Origin: DATGHS01 sp035307785
GTDB taxonomy: Bacteria > Planctomycetota > Planctomycetia > Gemmatales > Gemmataceae
Length of the DNA: 35,878 nucleotides
Assembly (NCBI GenBank): GCA_035307785.1
Contig: DATGHS010000119.1
Span: forward strand, 1-35,878
Reading direction: 5' to 3'
The translations under genes were made by a program, and so were the position numbers. Positions within the stretch are counted from its first letter, which is position 1, and every line of letters starts with the position of its first letter. The notes under the pieces were generated by a model. It did not search any database. It was not told where the DNA came from and saw nothing but the letters and a program-made list of their open reading frames with translations. Shown here in pieces: positions 7,611-15,606 of the stretch.

Positions 7611-10600
7611 TCACTGTTTCTCCGCCGGCAAATTCTTCATCTCAAACACGTGAATATCGCCATGCCCGCGGGCCCGCGGCCGGTCGCGCAATGATTGCGG
7701 GTCGATTACTGCCAGGTACAGTCGCCCGGTCTTGCTGTCGAACGCCGCTTCGTGGGCCAGGGACTCTAGCGTCCAGCTTTTTTGCCATTTCATTTCGGGG
7801 TAGGAAAACTGCTTCAAAGTAAGGCCATCGGTCGCCAACAGGAACACAATGCCACGGGCCGGATCAACCGTGACGGCAATGTGCGGCGGCAACTTCGGGC
7901 CCTGCTGCAAGTCTTCGGTACGGTTCGATGAAAGTTTCAACGTAACGCCGCTGCGCGAGATTAGATATTGACCGTCCGGCGCGATCGTGAATGGCCCGCC
8001 CAGCGGCGAATCCGGCGTGCCTTGTGCAGCATTCTGATTCGGCTTCTCATCGAGCTTCACGGGAATTGGATAGCTCTCGATCTTGCCGAGGTTCACGCCC
8101 TGCGTGGCAGTGAGCAGCCGGGTTCCGTCCGGGGACAATTGCACCAATGAGCGCGTCCACACGCCGCCCCAGTGACCCACGGCCGATTCTCTTTTTGCAT
8201 CGACAACCGTGATCTCGGTCCAGCCGCCGCCTTCGCCACTCAGGAAGACGTAATCCTTGTCGCCAGCCGCCAAGTCGTAAACATAAGACGTGAGGGAAAA
8301 GCGCTTGCGCACGCTCAACGCAACCGGATCCAGCTCGAACAACGTCGTTTGATTACGGTCGGCGCCGTAGGTCCAAAGCGACTTGCCGTCCCGAGTGAGT
8401 GTGAAGACCGCACAGCCTTCGGGTACCCGCCATTCTTTCGAGATCCTCAATGAGCTGGTGTCGATCTGCACTAATTTTTCTTCCGAGCGATTGAGAAAGA
8501 AGAGCCATTTCTTGTTCGGCGACAGGACGAGGTTGCCGACGGTGCCGCCGGCGGGAATCTTCGCGATCGGCTGGAGCTTCGGCGTGGGCGGCGGACTGCC
8601 GCTGGAATTTCCGCCGCTGTTATTCTCCGCCGCCGGCTGCGTGACGATCGCCTCGAACTTCGCCATGCTCCAGGACTTGATGGCCGAATCGTGGCTGGCC
8701 GACAGCGTCTGCTTGCCACCCTGAACAAAGGCGACCTTCACGATCTGCTCGGCATGTTTCTCAAACTTCGCCAGTTGCTTATTGTTGTCGATGTCCCACA
8801 AGACCACGCTGTGATCAGCCAAGCCGATGAGCAGCGCCTTACCGCTCGGTGCAAACGCGATGTCGCGCACCGGGCTTTTCAAACCGGTGATGGCTTGCAC
8901 CGGCATCAGCGGATCAAGCGCCCCCACGCCGACCCACGACGCCCGGCCCTCGGCAAAGCGCTTGCCATCGGGGCTAAAGGCGACGGAGACCATCGGGGCC
9001 GAGTCTTCAACGCGGAAAGCCTGAATCATTGCATCGGCCGGCTCCGCGTCGAGATTGAGCAAGACTGCTCGCTTATCAATTGCGGCCAGCGCTTTCTTGC
9101 CGTCCGGCGAAACGGTGAGGGCATATACATATTTTCCCAACCCCTCGTAGCGCTTCAGCTCCGTGCCGTTCAGATCCCACATGATAATTGTGCCATCGTA
9201 GCCGCCGGAAAGTGCGCGCTTGCCATCGGGCAAAAACGCAACAGCACTAACCAGCGTCAAATGCCCGTCGAAGCGTTTGATTTCATGCGAAGTGGACAGG
9301 TCCCAAAGCCGAACCGTGCCGTCCATGCCGCCGGAGAGCGCCAGCGTCTCATCATGATTGAACGCGGCGCTCCAGACCGAAGCCGTGTGCCCCACGAAGC
9401 GCCGCAAATCGCGCTCGGCTTGAATATCCCACAACCGCAGACTGCGGTCCGCGCTGGCAATGAGCGCCTTGCGGCCGTCGCGCGAAAAAGCAACCGCATT
9501 TGCCTGCGTGGCCGGGCCTTCCAACGGATCAAGCTCGCCGGTGTTGTCGGCGAGGAGGCCACTGTTGTTGCCGGCTGTGAAAAGCGTGCCGAGTTTCAGG
9601 TCGCGCACAATGTCGCCGAATGCTTGCACGAACACTTGCCGTGAGATTGTGCCTCCCGGCAAACGCAATGCGCCCAGGTTCTTCACCAACAATTCCGAAG
9701 CCGAGATATGTTGCTTGAAAACCTCTGGCGCAAACCCGGCCTCCGCGGCCGCGGTCGGCAAATCCATATCGGCTTCGTAGCGGATGGTCAGCGTGCTCAC
9801 CGGCTCGGTCTTGCTGATCTTCGCTCCGGTCGCTTCGACCGCTTTGCGGTAGCGTTCGGCATCCTCCTGCATGATCTTCGCCATCTTTTTTTCGGGAATG
9901 TACAAAGCGCGGATGATCTCCGCGTCGGCCCGCGAAAACGCCTTCGGATTCTTGGCCACGAAATCGCGCACCTGATCAGTCTTCGGATTGATCCCGGTGA
10001 GATGGCACGACATGCACGAAACGCCCGCCTCCACTGCCCGGTCAGGCCGCTTCGGGTCGCTAACGATGGCCTGATTCCCTTTCTCCTGCCGCACGTTGTT
10101 GGCATTCACGAGCATGAAGGCGTGCAGACCGTTGGGCAGATTGAAGATGGCCTCACCGGCGACGTTCTGGAATGATTCCGTCGTGCCGGTGCCGGTAGGG
10201 CCGAGCGGGTAGGCGAAGATGTTGCGCTTATCAGGCAGCAGGCCGCCGCGCTCGACCAGGTTCTGCGGCACCCCTTCGAAATCGTAAGTTCGCCAGTAGG
10301 CGCCGTGAATCGAATCGTGCCGTTCGAGAATCCGGTTGTTCTTGGACACGCCGGAGCCGTTGAAGCCGAGGCGATAAGCCCGTTCCTGCTGAATATTCAC
10401 GGCGGTATCCACCCGCAGTTGCCGTTCCAACTCCGGCAAACTCGCGGGTAGTTGCAGCAGATCGTAATAAAGCGGCGCCCGGCTGGCAGTGGCGACGAAC
10501 CAGTCGCCACGCAGCACCGGCATCTTCGTGGCTGTGCCCACCAGCACCGCGCGCGACGACACCGAGTCATCGAGAATGCCGTACGGGTAATCGTTCAACA

Positions 10601-11252
10601 GCCGGTTCCAGGAATTGGCGTCCCACATGAACCAGCGCAGGTCGATCCGCAACAGCGTCTTGTGCTCGTCTACCGGCAGCGGGTTCGTGATCTTCGGATG
10701 CCAGGAGAGGCTGTTGACCAGCTTGCTGATGGCATTGCGATAGGTCTGCAACTCGTCGTCGCTCAAGCCTTGGTTGTAAAGTTGCGCGATCGAAAAATAG
10801 CGAATGAAGCGCCGCTGCCGGCGATCCAGGGTTTCCAAATCTTCCAGCATCTTGCGGAATTCGTCTTCGCGTAAAATCGGCTTGCGCGCTACGGTCGTGC
10901 TTTCATGAGGCGCGCCGGCTTCGATCCATTGTTTGAGGATCAACTTCTCGGCCTCCGATGGCCGCGACTTGGCATCGGCCGGTGGCATGGCCCCCTTCAG
11001 CACGCGAACATAAATCGGCGACTTCTCCGGCTCGCCCGGCACCACCTTTTTGTGCGCGATCAGCTTCTCCGGCTCCAGAATATAGCCCATGCCGCCTTCG
11101 AATTGCCCGCCCTCGCCGTGGCAGCTATAGCAGTGGGCTCGCAGCACTGTCTGGGCTTTCTGGGCCAACTCGTTCTTCGATGGCTCGGCCCCACGCAGCG
11201 AACCCGCAAGCAAGGTGCCAACGACAATCGCGAAGCAAGCAAAACCGCGCAT
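7611..11252 (-). CDS. secreted c-type cytochrome with WD40 repeats (planctomycete-type)
   Basis: About 1213 residues. A signal peptide (MRGFACFAIVVGTLLAGSLRGAEP) leads to a planctomycete cytochrome-c domain with haem-binding CYSCH (C41 in this numbering) and distal-ligand-like GAMPP, followed by EKLILKQWIEAGAP. A large middle region holds a second CMSCH site (near residue 413), so two haems are possible. From about residue 575 there is a WD40 propeller with repeats such as RSLRLWDI, GTVRLWDL, GTIIMWDL and HSVVLWDI, each preceded by SxDGKxAL. A further beta-rich C-terminal section follows. I chose the ATG at 11252 because GGGAGG sits 7 nt upstream and the signal peptide is clean; an ATG at 11279 is in frame. 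Its role is unknown; redox or carbohydrate-oxidation functions have been proposed for similar architectures. It acts outside the cytoplasm. Confidence 0.9.
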   Translation of the reverse strand: MRGFACFAIVVGTLLAGSLRGAEPSKNELAQKAQTVLRAHCYSCHGEGGQFEGGMGYILEPEKLIAHKKVVPGEPEKSPIYVRVLKGAMPPADAKSRPSEAEKLILKQWIEAGAPHESTTVARKPILREDEFRKMLEDLETLDRRQRRFIRYFSIAQLYNQGLSDDELQTYRNAISKLVNSLSWHPKITNPLPVDEHKTLLRIDLRWFMWDANSWNRLLNDYPYGILDDSVSSRAVLVGTATKMPVLRGDWFVATASRAPLYYDLLQLPASLPELERQLRVDTAVNIQQERAYRLGFNGSGVSKNNRILERHDSIHGAYWRTYDFEGVPQNLVERGGLLPDKRNIFAYPLGPTGTGTTESFQNVAGEAIFNLPNGLHAFMLVNANNVRQEKGNQAIVSDPKRPDRAVEAGVSCMSCHLTGINPKTDQVRDFVAKNPKAFSRADAEIIRALYIPEKKMAKIMQEDAERYRKAVEATGAKISKTEPVSTLTIRYEADMDLPTAAAEAGFAPEVFKQHISASELLVKNLGALRLPGGTISRQVFVQAFGDIVRDLKLGTLFTAGNNSGLLADNTGELDPLEGPATQANAVAFSRDGRKALIASADRSLRLWDIQAERDLRRFVGHTASVWSAAFNHDETLALSGGMDGTVRLWDLSTSHEIKRFDGHLTLVSAVAFLPDGKRALSGGYDGTIIMWDLNGTELKRYEGLGKYVYALTVSPDGKKALAAIDKRAVLLNLDAEPADAMIQAFRVEDSAPMVSVAFSPDGKRFAEGRASWVGVGALDPLMPVQAITGLKSPVRDIAFAPSGKALLIGLADHSVVLWDIDNNKQLAKFEKHAEQIVKVAFVQGGKQTLSASHDSAIKSWSMAKFEAIVTQPAAENNSGGNSSGSPPPTPKLQPIAKIPAGGTVGNLVLSPNKKWLFFLNRSEEKLVQIDTSSLRISKEWRVPEGCAVFTLTRDGKSLWTYGADRNQTTLFELDPVALSVRKRFSLTSYVYDLAAGDKDYVFLSGEGGGWTEITVVDAKRESAVGHWGGVWTRSLVQLSPDGTRLLTATQGVNLGKIESYPIPVKLDEKPNQNAAQGTPDSPLGGPFTIAPDGQYLISRSGVTLKLSSNRTEDLQQGPKLPPHIAVTVDPARGIVFLLATDGLTLKQFSYPEMKWQKSWTLESLAHEAAFDSKTGRLYLAVIDPQSLRDRPRARGHGDIHVFEMKNLPAEKQ

Positions 11253-11398
11253 GAGAGAGCCTCCCAGACTGGCGAGCATCGTCCGTATCTGAGACGAAAC
11301 AGGCGGGCAAAAGGATTACTGTCAGCGTAAGGCAATCGGCGAGCGGAAACAAGCGCGGCGATTGTAACGTGGTGGGGAATAACAATATACTCGTTGGC

Positions 11399-11695
11399 AT
11401 GCCGAGTATTTTCCGTGATGTCGATCCCGGTGAGTTGCGAGTACTGTCGTCGCGTTGGAGCGGGGCGTACCCGATGAAACTCCAAAGGCAAATCCGGCAG
11501 TTTGGATCGTCTAAAGTTGGCATGCCGGCGCCCTGGGTTTACGAGGCTGCGGACGGCGTGCTAGTGCTGTACAATGGCGTTACGAGGGCCGTTCGAATTG
11601 CCAGGCTCTCGCCCGGAACCAAGATTCGCGTCGAGGTCATCGGAAAGCTTGGCCGCGCCTACGCCAAGTTTCCGAAAGTTCGAGATTTGCCATGA
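11399..11695 (+). CDS. small beta-rich hypothetical protein, first gene of a four-gene operon
   Basis: A 98-residue protein from the ATG at 11399 (a GTG at 11369 is in frame upstream). The N-terminal half contains a basic segment (MKLQRQIRQFG), and the C-terminal half alternates strands and turns (GVLVLYNGVTRAVRIARL, then TKIRVEVIGKLG), suggesting a small beta-barrel. I do not recognise the family. Its stop overlaps the start of the next gene by 4 bases (ATGA), so translation is probably coupled. It is divergent from the cytochrome gene, with about 145 bases between the two start codons. Confidence 0.7.
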   Translation: MPSIFRDVDPGELRVLSSRWSGAYPMKLQRQIRQFGSSKVGMPAPWVYEAADGVLVLYNGVTRAVRIARLSPGTKIRVEVIGKLGRAYAKFPKVRDLP

Positions 11696-11907
11696 TCACT
11701 CCAACGCAACAAGAAATCCTTCGAAGGCTGACTTACCTTTGCGAAAAGTCTCCCGATGTCCGATTCGGACAACTCTTGGCTCATTTGGGTTTTCTTTCAG
11801 AAGACATGAACGAACACGGCCTATGGGACGTGGAGGACGACGAGTTGCTGCGCGTGATTGAGCGGCACGCTGTTGAACTTGCAGAGCGCGATGAGAAGGC
11901 AGTCTAG
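11692..11907 (+). CDS. small acidic protein, paralogue 1 of a tandem pair
   Basis: A 71-residue protein beginning MITPTQQEILRRL, with a FGQLLAHLGF segment and an acidic LWDVEDDELLRVIERH helix. It aligns along its length with the next gene (QQE-L--L...P--R-GQL-A...-WD-ED-E-L). It overlaps the preceding gene by 4 bases and is followed by the paralogue after 15 bases. No known domain recognised; the pattern is of a small, all-helical cytoplasmic protein. Similar short proteins with the GQLVAN...WDVEDEELL signature are, as I recall, frequent in planctomycetes, with no assigned function. Confidence 0.75.
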   Translation: MITPTQQEILRRLTYLCEKSPDVRFGQLLAHLGFLSEDMNEHGLWDVEDDELLRVIERHAVELAERDEKAV

Positions 11908-11922
11908 GAGTAATCACCAGTT

Positions 11923-12132
11923 ATGATCGTGCAGCAAGAATTGCTGGCCGCCCTTGCGGAATTGAGCGAGACCGCACCGGAATTGCGGCTAGGCCAACTT
12001 GTCGCCAACATTGCCACGCTGGCACATGGCGCGAAGGTTGAAGCGATATGGGATGCGGAAGATGAAGAAATGTTAGCGGCCGCGAAGCGCTTGTTGGAGC
12101 ATTATCGGGCTCGGACGCGACATAATTGTTGA
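11923..12132 (+). CDS. small acidic protein, paralogue 2 of a tandem pair
   Basis: A 69-residue protein, MIVQQELLAALAELSETAPE with LRLGQLVANIATLA and AIWDAEDEEMLAAAKRLLEHY. It is the tandem paralogue of the preceding gene, sharing the GQL(V/L)A core and the WDxEDxExL helix, but diverged strongly in between, so the duplication is old. A TAGGAG sequence lies 14-19 nt before the ATG. The next gene starts 8 bases after its stop, consistent with one transcript. Function unknown. Confidence 0.75.
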   Translation: MIVQQELLAALAELSETAPELRLGQLVANIATLAHGAKVEAIWDAEDEEMLAAAKRLLEHYRARTRHNC

Positions 12133-12140
12133 TCTAGATC

Positions 12141-12554
12141 ATGCGCCAAATCGCTCCCTACTCTCTCTGGCTCGGTCATGCCGGCGATGGCCGCAATGTT
12201 CGGGCCGTGCTAAATGCGGGAATACTCGCGATCGTGGATCTAGCGTTGGAGGAACTACCCGTCCATTTCACTCGTGAACTAGCTTATTTTCGGATTCCGC
12301 TGCTCGACGGGGCCGGCAATCCGCCGTGGTTGCTGCGCGCTGCAATCGACACGGTGGCGATGCTGCTGCGAAGCGACTCGCCGACGCTTTTATTTTGTGG
12401 GGCTGGCATGAGCCGTTCACCGGCCATTGCAGCGGCGGCAATTTCGGTCATGAGTAGAAAGGACGCGGCAGAGTGTTTGGAACTTGTGGCGAAGGTTCAC
12501 GGATGCGACGTCTCGCCGGGACTCTGGCGTGAAGTGTTAGAAGCGCTTGATTGA
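12141..12554 (+). CDS. dual-specificity/tyrosine phosphatase-like protein
   Basis: A 137-residue protein with the compact fold of small dual-specificity phosphatases. The P-loop is LLFCGAGMSRSPAIAAAA with C86 as nucleophile and R92 as phosphate-binding residue (CX5R). The usual His before the Cys is Phe (F85). D56 in the RIPLLDGAGN loop is a candidate general acid. DSP family members dephosphorylate proteins, nucleotides, RNA or phosphoinositides, and the substrate cannot be told here. It is the last gene of a tightly spaced operon with three small proteins, which are candidate partners or targets. It ends 16 bases from the stop of the convergent lipoprotein gene. The family call is good; activity is likely because both catalytic residues are present. 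Confidence 0.85.
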   Translation: MRQIAPYSLWLGHAGDGRNVRAVLNAGILAIVDLALEELPVHFTRELAYFRIPLLDGAGNPPWLLRAAIDTVAMLLRSDSPTLLFCGAGMSRSPAIAAAAISVMSRKDAAECLELVAKVHGCDVSPGLWREVLEALD

Positions 12555-12570
12555 GTTACTGACTCACCTG

Positions 12571-13110
12571 TCACCGATTCTGATTTTGATCGCGCACCAC
12601 CTGGTCGATCACCTTTTGCATCGCGATCAAGCCGTACTTGTCGGTGGCTTCGTAGGTGCGCATGCTGGTCGAGCCGGCTTTGGTGGGCAGCGAGCAGGTG
12701 AAGCGCCATTCGCCTTCGCCGGCGGTTTCGAGGCGCTGCCATTTCACGCCGCGGGCCATCAGGAATTGCTGCCCTTCCTCAAACGTGCGGATGCGCGCGC
12801 TGCCAGAACTTGTTGCGGTGTAAGCCGCGGGCCGGGTTCCGTTCGCAGAGCTTGGCGGTTGCAGCTTGGCGTCGCCGCTGGGGTTCTCGGCCCGGTTGCG
12901 CATGTCGTCGAGTTCGCTGGGCGAACGCGAACTTGTCAGGGTGGTGTTCGAAGAATTGTTATTCGAATTATTTGGGTCCATGGCGGTGCGCGGCGGCAGG
13001 CTGTTCGGCGGGTCGCTCCGCCGATTGCGGTCCGACTCGCAGCCCAGCGCGAGCAGGGCGGCTGGAACGACGGCCAGCAGCCAATTCATCCAGCGGATTT
13101 GACCTCTCAT
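12571..13110 (-). CDS. putative lipoprotein
   Basis: About 179 residues. The N-terminus MRGQIRWMNWLLAVVPAALL leads to ALGC (C24), a lipobox-like site, so the protein is probably lipid-anchored in an envelope membrane. A low-complexity Ser/Asn/Pro/Thr linker (about residues 28-100) follows, including an Asn/Ser run. The C-terminal 75 residues form a small folded domain (RTFEEGQQFLMARGVKWQR, EGEWRFTCSLP, MRTYEATDKYGLIAMQKVIDQV). I do not recognise the family. I chose the ATG at 13110; an ATG at 13137 is in frame but would place extra residues before the signal sequence. It is convergent with the phosphatase operon. Confidence 0.75.
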   Translation of the reverse strand: MRGQIRWMNWLLAVVPAALLALGCESDRNRRSDPPNSLPPRTAMDPNNSNNNSSNTTLTSSRSPSELDDMRNRAENPSGDAKLQPPSSANGTRPAAYTATSSGSARIRTFEEGQQFLMARGVKWQRLETAGEGEWRFTCSLPTKAGSTSMRTYEATDKYGLIAMQKVIDQVVRDQNQNR

Positions 13111-13177
13111 AGCTTGCCCCATTTGCCCCGACGGCAATGCGCCGTATCTATTATCGGCAGTGGATGAGGGGAATTAT

Positions 13178-13254
13178 CACCGCGAAGTCGCAACGTGCGC
13201 AAAGAATGATCGAATTCTGCTTTCCTTCTTTGCGCACTTTGCGTCTTCGCGGTG
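13178..13254. repeat. 29-bp inverted repeat (CACCGCGAAG...GCGCAAAGAA type)
   Basis: Arm 13178-13206 and arm 13226-13254 are reverse complements with 2 mismatches and a 19-base spacer. It lies upstream of the lipoprotein gene and of the dehydrogenase gene (between divergent genes), so it is not placed like a terminator. Confidence 0.85.
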
Positions 13255-13302
13255 AATCTCTTTTGCAATAGCGCGCTATAACCAGAGGAAAATGGAATTG
13301 CA

Positions 13303-14361
13303 ATGGCGAAATATCGAATCGCGGTGATTGGCGGCGACGGGATTGGTCCGGAAGTAATTGACCAGGCCGTTCGCGCGGCGGAAGTTGCCGCCAAGCTCGA
13401 CGCCACTCAGTTAACGTGGAACACACTTCCCTGGGGAACGAACTTCTACAAGAAGACCGGCCGCATGGTGCCCGAAGACGCCTGGGATACGCTGCGGCAG
13501 CACGACGCCATTCTCTTTGGCGCGGTCGGCAGCCCGGACGTGCCCGATCACCTCACCGTCTCCGGCATCATCCTGCCGATGCGGCGGAAGTTCGATCAAT
13601 ACGTGAACTTTCGCCCGGCCTACCTCTTCGACGGCGTGCCCTGCCCGCTGAAGGACAAGGCCTCCGGCAGCATTGACATGGCCGTCTACCGCGAAAACAC
13701 TGAAGGCGAATATGCCCCCATCGGTGGCCGGCTCTACGAAGGCACGCCAAATGAAGTGGCGGTGCAGACAGCGGTGTTCACCCGCCGCGGCACCGAGCGC
13801 ATCATGCGTGCTGCCTTCGAAGCGGCTCGTAAGCGACGAAAGAAAGTGACCTCGATCACCAAATCGAATGCGCTACCATTCAGCATGGTAATGTGGGACG
13901 AAGTGTTCAAACAAGTGTCGAAGGATTACCCGGATATTCAATCGAGTTCGTTGCTGGTCGATGCGGCCGCGATGGACTTTGTGCGCAAGCCGGAGACTTT
14001 CGACGTGGTGGTGGCCAGCAATCTCTTCGGCGACATTCTCACCGATCTCAGTGCGATGATCACGGGCAGCATGGGCCTGGCCGCCAGCGCCAACATCAAC
14101 CCGGAACGCGTCTACCCGAGCATGTTCGAGCCAGTCCACGGCTCCGCCCCGGACATTGCGGGTAAAGGGATTGCCAACCCGCTCGCGGCCATTCTTTCGG
14201 CCGGGCTGATGCTGGATCACCTCGGTTCGTCCCGCGCGGCGAAAGCCATGCGCGATGCGGTGGCCGCAGTGCTGAAAGCCGGAAGGGTGCTCACGCCCGA
14301 TCTCAGCGGCAAGGCAACGACGGTTGAGGTCGGTACGGCCGTGGTGCAGGCAATTCATTAG
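13303..14361 (+). CDS. tartrate/D-malate dehydrogenase family protein (isopropylmalate dehydrogenase superfamily)
   Basis: A 352-residue beta-decarboxylating dehydrogenase that uses NAD(P) and Mn/Mg to oxidise a 2-hydroxy acid with decarboxylation. The N-terminal IAVIGGDGIGPEV, the active-site YRENTEGEY block (near residue 128), LLVDAAAMDFVRKPETFD, the metal-binding NLFGDILTDLSA and the C-terminal FEPVHGSAPDIAGKG (adenine-binding loop) are all present. The stretch GAVGSPDVPDHLTVSGIILP with MRRKFDQYVNFRP is closer to tartrate dehydrogenase/D-malate dehydrogenase (TtuC/DmlA) than to LeuB or Icd. Stand-alone placement, away from leucine genes, agrees. The substrate cannot be fixed from sequence alone. 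It begins at ATG 13303. Confidence 0.9.
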   Translation: MAKYRIAVIGGDGIGPEVIDQAVRAAEVAAKLDATQLTWNTLPWGTNFYKKTGRMVPEDAWDTLRQHDAILFGAVGSPDVPDHLTVSGIILPMRRKFDQYVNFRPAYLFDGVPCPLKDKASGSIDMAVYRENTEGEYAPIGGRLYEGTPNEVAVQTAVFTRRGTERIMRAAFEAARKRRKKVTSITKSNALPFSMVMWDEVFKQVSKDYPDIQSSSLLVDAAAMDFVRKPETFDVVVASNLFGDILTDLSAMITGSMGLAASANINPERVYPSMFEPVHGSAPDIAGKGIANPLAAILSAGLMLDHLGSSRAAKAMRDAVAAVLKAGRVLTPDLSGKATTVEVGTAVVQAIH

Positions 14362-14474
14362 CCCACGGATGAACACGGATTGGAAAGGATAAACACAGAT
14401 CAAAATTTGAGCCAGCCCGCTGAATTCCGATCCGTGTTAATCCGTTTTACGAAGTCCGTGTTCATCCGTGGGCT
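14360..14474. repeat. inverted repeat with CACGGATGAACACGGA ends
   Basis: AGCCCACGGATGAACACGGA (14360-14379) is repeated as its reverse complement at 14455-14474. The interior holds further partial copies (ATCCGTGTTAATCCG at 14430-14444). The left arm includes the last bases of the dehydrogenase stop codon, so the element begins inside the gene end. Confidence 0.85.
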
Positions 14475-14658
14475 TATTCCCTTTTTTCCGTAATTGCCGC
14501 TTCCGCAATTTGCAACATCTGGCGAAGTTGAAAAAATAGCTCAAGTTGGCCGGTTTTGCCGACTTCTGCGGCATTCGTTGGGAATACTTCCTTTAGAGGT
14601 TCCACGGATTGTGCGGTGCAAGACCCTCGCTTGCGGCCGCAGCTGCGGAGCAATCAAC

Positions 14659-14850
14659 ATGACCTGGGATGCCAAACTCGGCTTGCTGGTAGGCACCGGC
14701 GTGGTGCTGGCGGTGGCGATGATCTGGTTCCGGCCCGAGGCGAAATCGAAGGCCGCGAACCCGGACGCCCCGGCCAAGAGCCAAATTCAAGCCCCGCGCA
14801 CCGTCCAGCTCTCGCCGTTGCCCTATGCGGCGGATGTGGAAGAGAAATAG
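14659..14850 (+). CDS. small single-pass membrane protein
   Basis: A 63-residue protein, MTWDAKLGLLVGTGVVLAVAMIWF..., with one N-terminal transmembrane helix (about residues 7-24) and a short charged and proline-containing tail. GCGGAG lies about 8 nt before the ATG at 14659. The MTxDAKxGLLVG opening resembles the N-termini of planctomycete inner-membrane proteins that carry LysM or similar domains; here only the anchor remains. The frame is open upstream, but earlier starts lack support. Function unknown. Confidence 0.6.
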   Translation: MTWDAKLGLLVGTGVVLAVAMIWFRPEAKSKAANPDAPAKSQIQAPRTVQLSPLPYAADVEEK

Positions 14851-14869
14851 AAAACACGGCATTCGGCGC

Positions 14870-14927
14870 TCGGTGGGACACGTTTTCAACGTGCCCTGCA
14901 ATTCGGGCACCATGAAATCGTGCCCAC
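14870..14927. repeat. GTGGGACACGTTTTCAACGTG-type palindromic element
   Basis: The segment holds two short hairpins in a row: CACGTT/AACGTG (around 14879-14893) and GGGCAC/GTGCCC (around 14905-14925). It lies between the small membrane protein gene and the ogt promoter. It could be a terminator for the upstream gene or a short repeat. Confidence 0.5.
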
Positions 14928-14931
14928 GCTC

Positions 14932-14960
14932 TTGCCGCTCCAAGTCTCCGATAGTATAAG
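14932..14960 (+). promoter_or_regulatory. candidate sigma-70-type promoter for ogt
   Basis: TTGCCG (14932-14937), a 17-base spacer and TATAAG (14955-14960). The -10 hexamer matches 5 of 6 and the -35 matches 4 of 6 to the housekeeping consensus. It gives a short leader before the ogt Shine-Dalgarno. Prediction only. Confidence 0.4.
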
Positions 14961-14995
14961 GGCATACAGTATCCCTCGTACCAAGGAGACACTCC

Positions 14996-15496
14996 ATGAG
15001 CATTCGTTACACCTTTGCGGATTCAGCTTCGGGAAGATTGCTGCTGGCGGCCACGGAGCGCGGCATTGCGGCCGTCATCTTCGGCGAGAACGACGCGCAG
15101 CTGGAGAAGTGGCTGCGCTCAGAGTTCGGCGCGAAATCGTTCGAGCGCGATGATGAGGGCTTGCGAAAGCTGGTCGCGCCCGTGCTCGATGCCGTCGCCG
15201 GCAAACGTTCGCCCACCGATCTGCCGCTCGACCCGCGCGGCACCAAATTTCAGCAACAGGTATGGAAGGCACTGCAAAAAATCCCCGCCGGCCAAACGCG
15301 CAGCTATTCGCAAATCGCCGAATCCATCGGCCGGCCGAAGGCCGTGCGAGCCGTCGCTCGTGCCTGTGCCACGAATCCGATTTCCGTCATCGTGCCCTGC
15401 CACCGAGTGATTCGCCGCGACGGCAGCCTGGGGGGCTATGCGGGCGGGTTGGAGCGAAAGAAGGAATTGTTGGCGCGGGAAATGGCGATGGTGTGA
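14996..15496 (+). CDS. ogt: methylated-DNA--protein-cysteine methyltransferase
   Basis: A 166-residue repair protein that transfers the methyl group from O6-methylguanine (and O4-methylthymine) to its own cysteine, a one-shot reaction in the cytoplasm. The active-site IVPCHRVI has the acceptor at C135. The helix-turn-helix region KALQKIPAGQTRSYSQIA, the AVRAVARACATNP recognition helix with its Arg finger, and the GGYAGGLERKKELLARE tail are all present. It starts at the ATG at 14996 with AAGGAGA 7 nt upstream. A candidate promoter lies just before. No ada-type N-terminal domain is present. Confidence 0.96.
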   Translation: MSIRYTFADSASGRLLLAATERGIAAVIFGENDAQLEKWLRSEFGAKSFERDDEGLRKLVAPVLDAVAGKRSPTDLPLDPRGTKFQQQVWKALQKIPAGQTRSYSQIAESIGRPKAVRAVARACATNPISVIVPCHRVIRRDGSLGGYAGGLERKKELLAREMAMV

Positions 15497-15524
15497 GCAG
15501 TGATAATACACCGCCCTGTCAAAA

Positions 15525-15590
15525 GCGGTTAGCCCGAAGCGCCAGCGAGGAAAAGAGAAAATGCCCTCGCTGGCGCTTCGGGCTAACCGC
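15525..15590. terminator. 26-bp perfect palindrome between convergent genes
   Basis: GCGGTTAGCCCGAAGCGCCA... (15525-15550) and its exact reverse complement (15565-15590) flank a 14-base spacer. It lies between ogt and the convergent acetyltransferase domain. Position suits bidirectional termination; the GGTTAGCC edges are shared with the element at 3267-3347, which suggests a dispersed repeat family. Confidence 0.8.
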
Positions 15591-15606
15591 CCACCTTCTT
15601 GCCACC

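Noticed and set aside
8691..9644. 317-codon open frame antisense to the cytochrome/WD40 gene
   Set aside because: It lies wholly inside the WD40 part on the opposite strand and has repeated compositional patterns that mirror the WD40 repeats.
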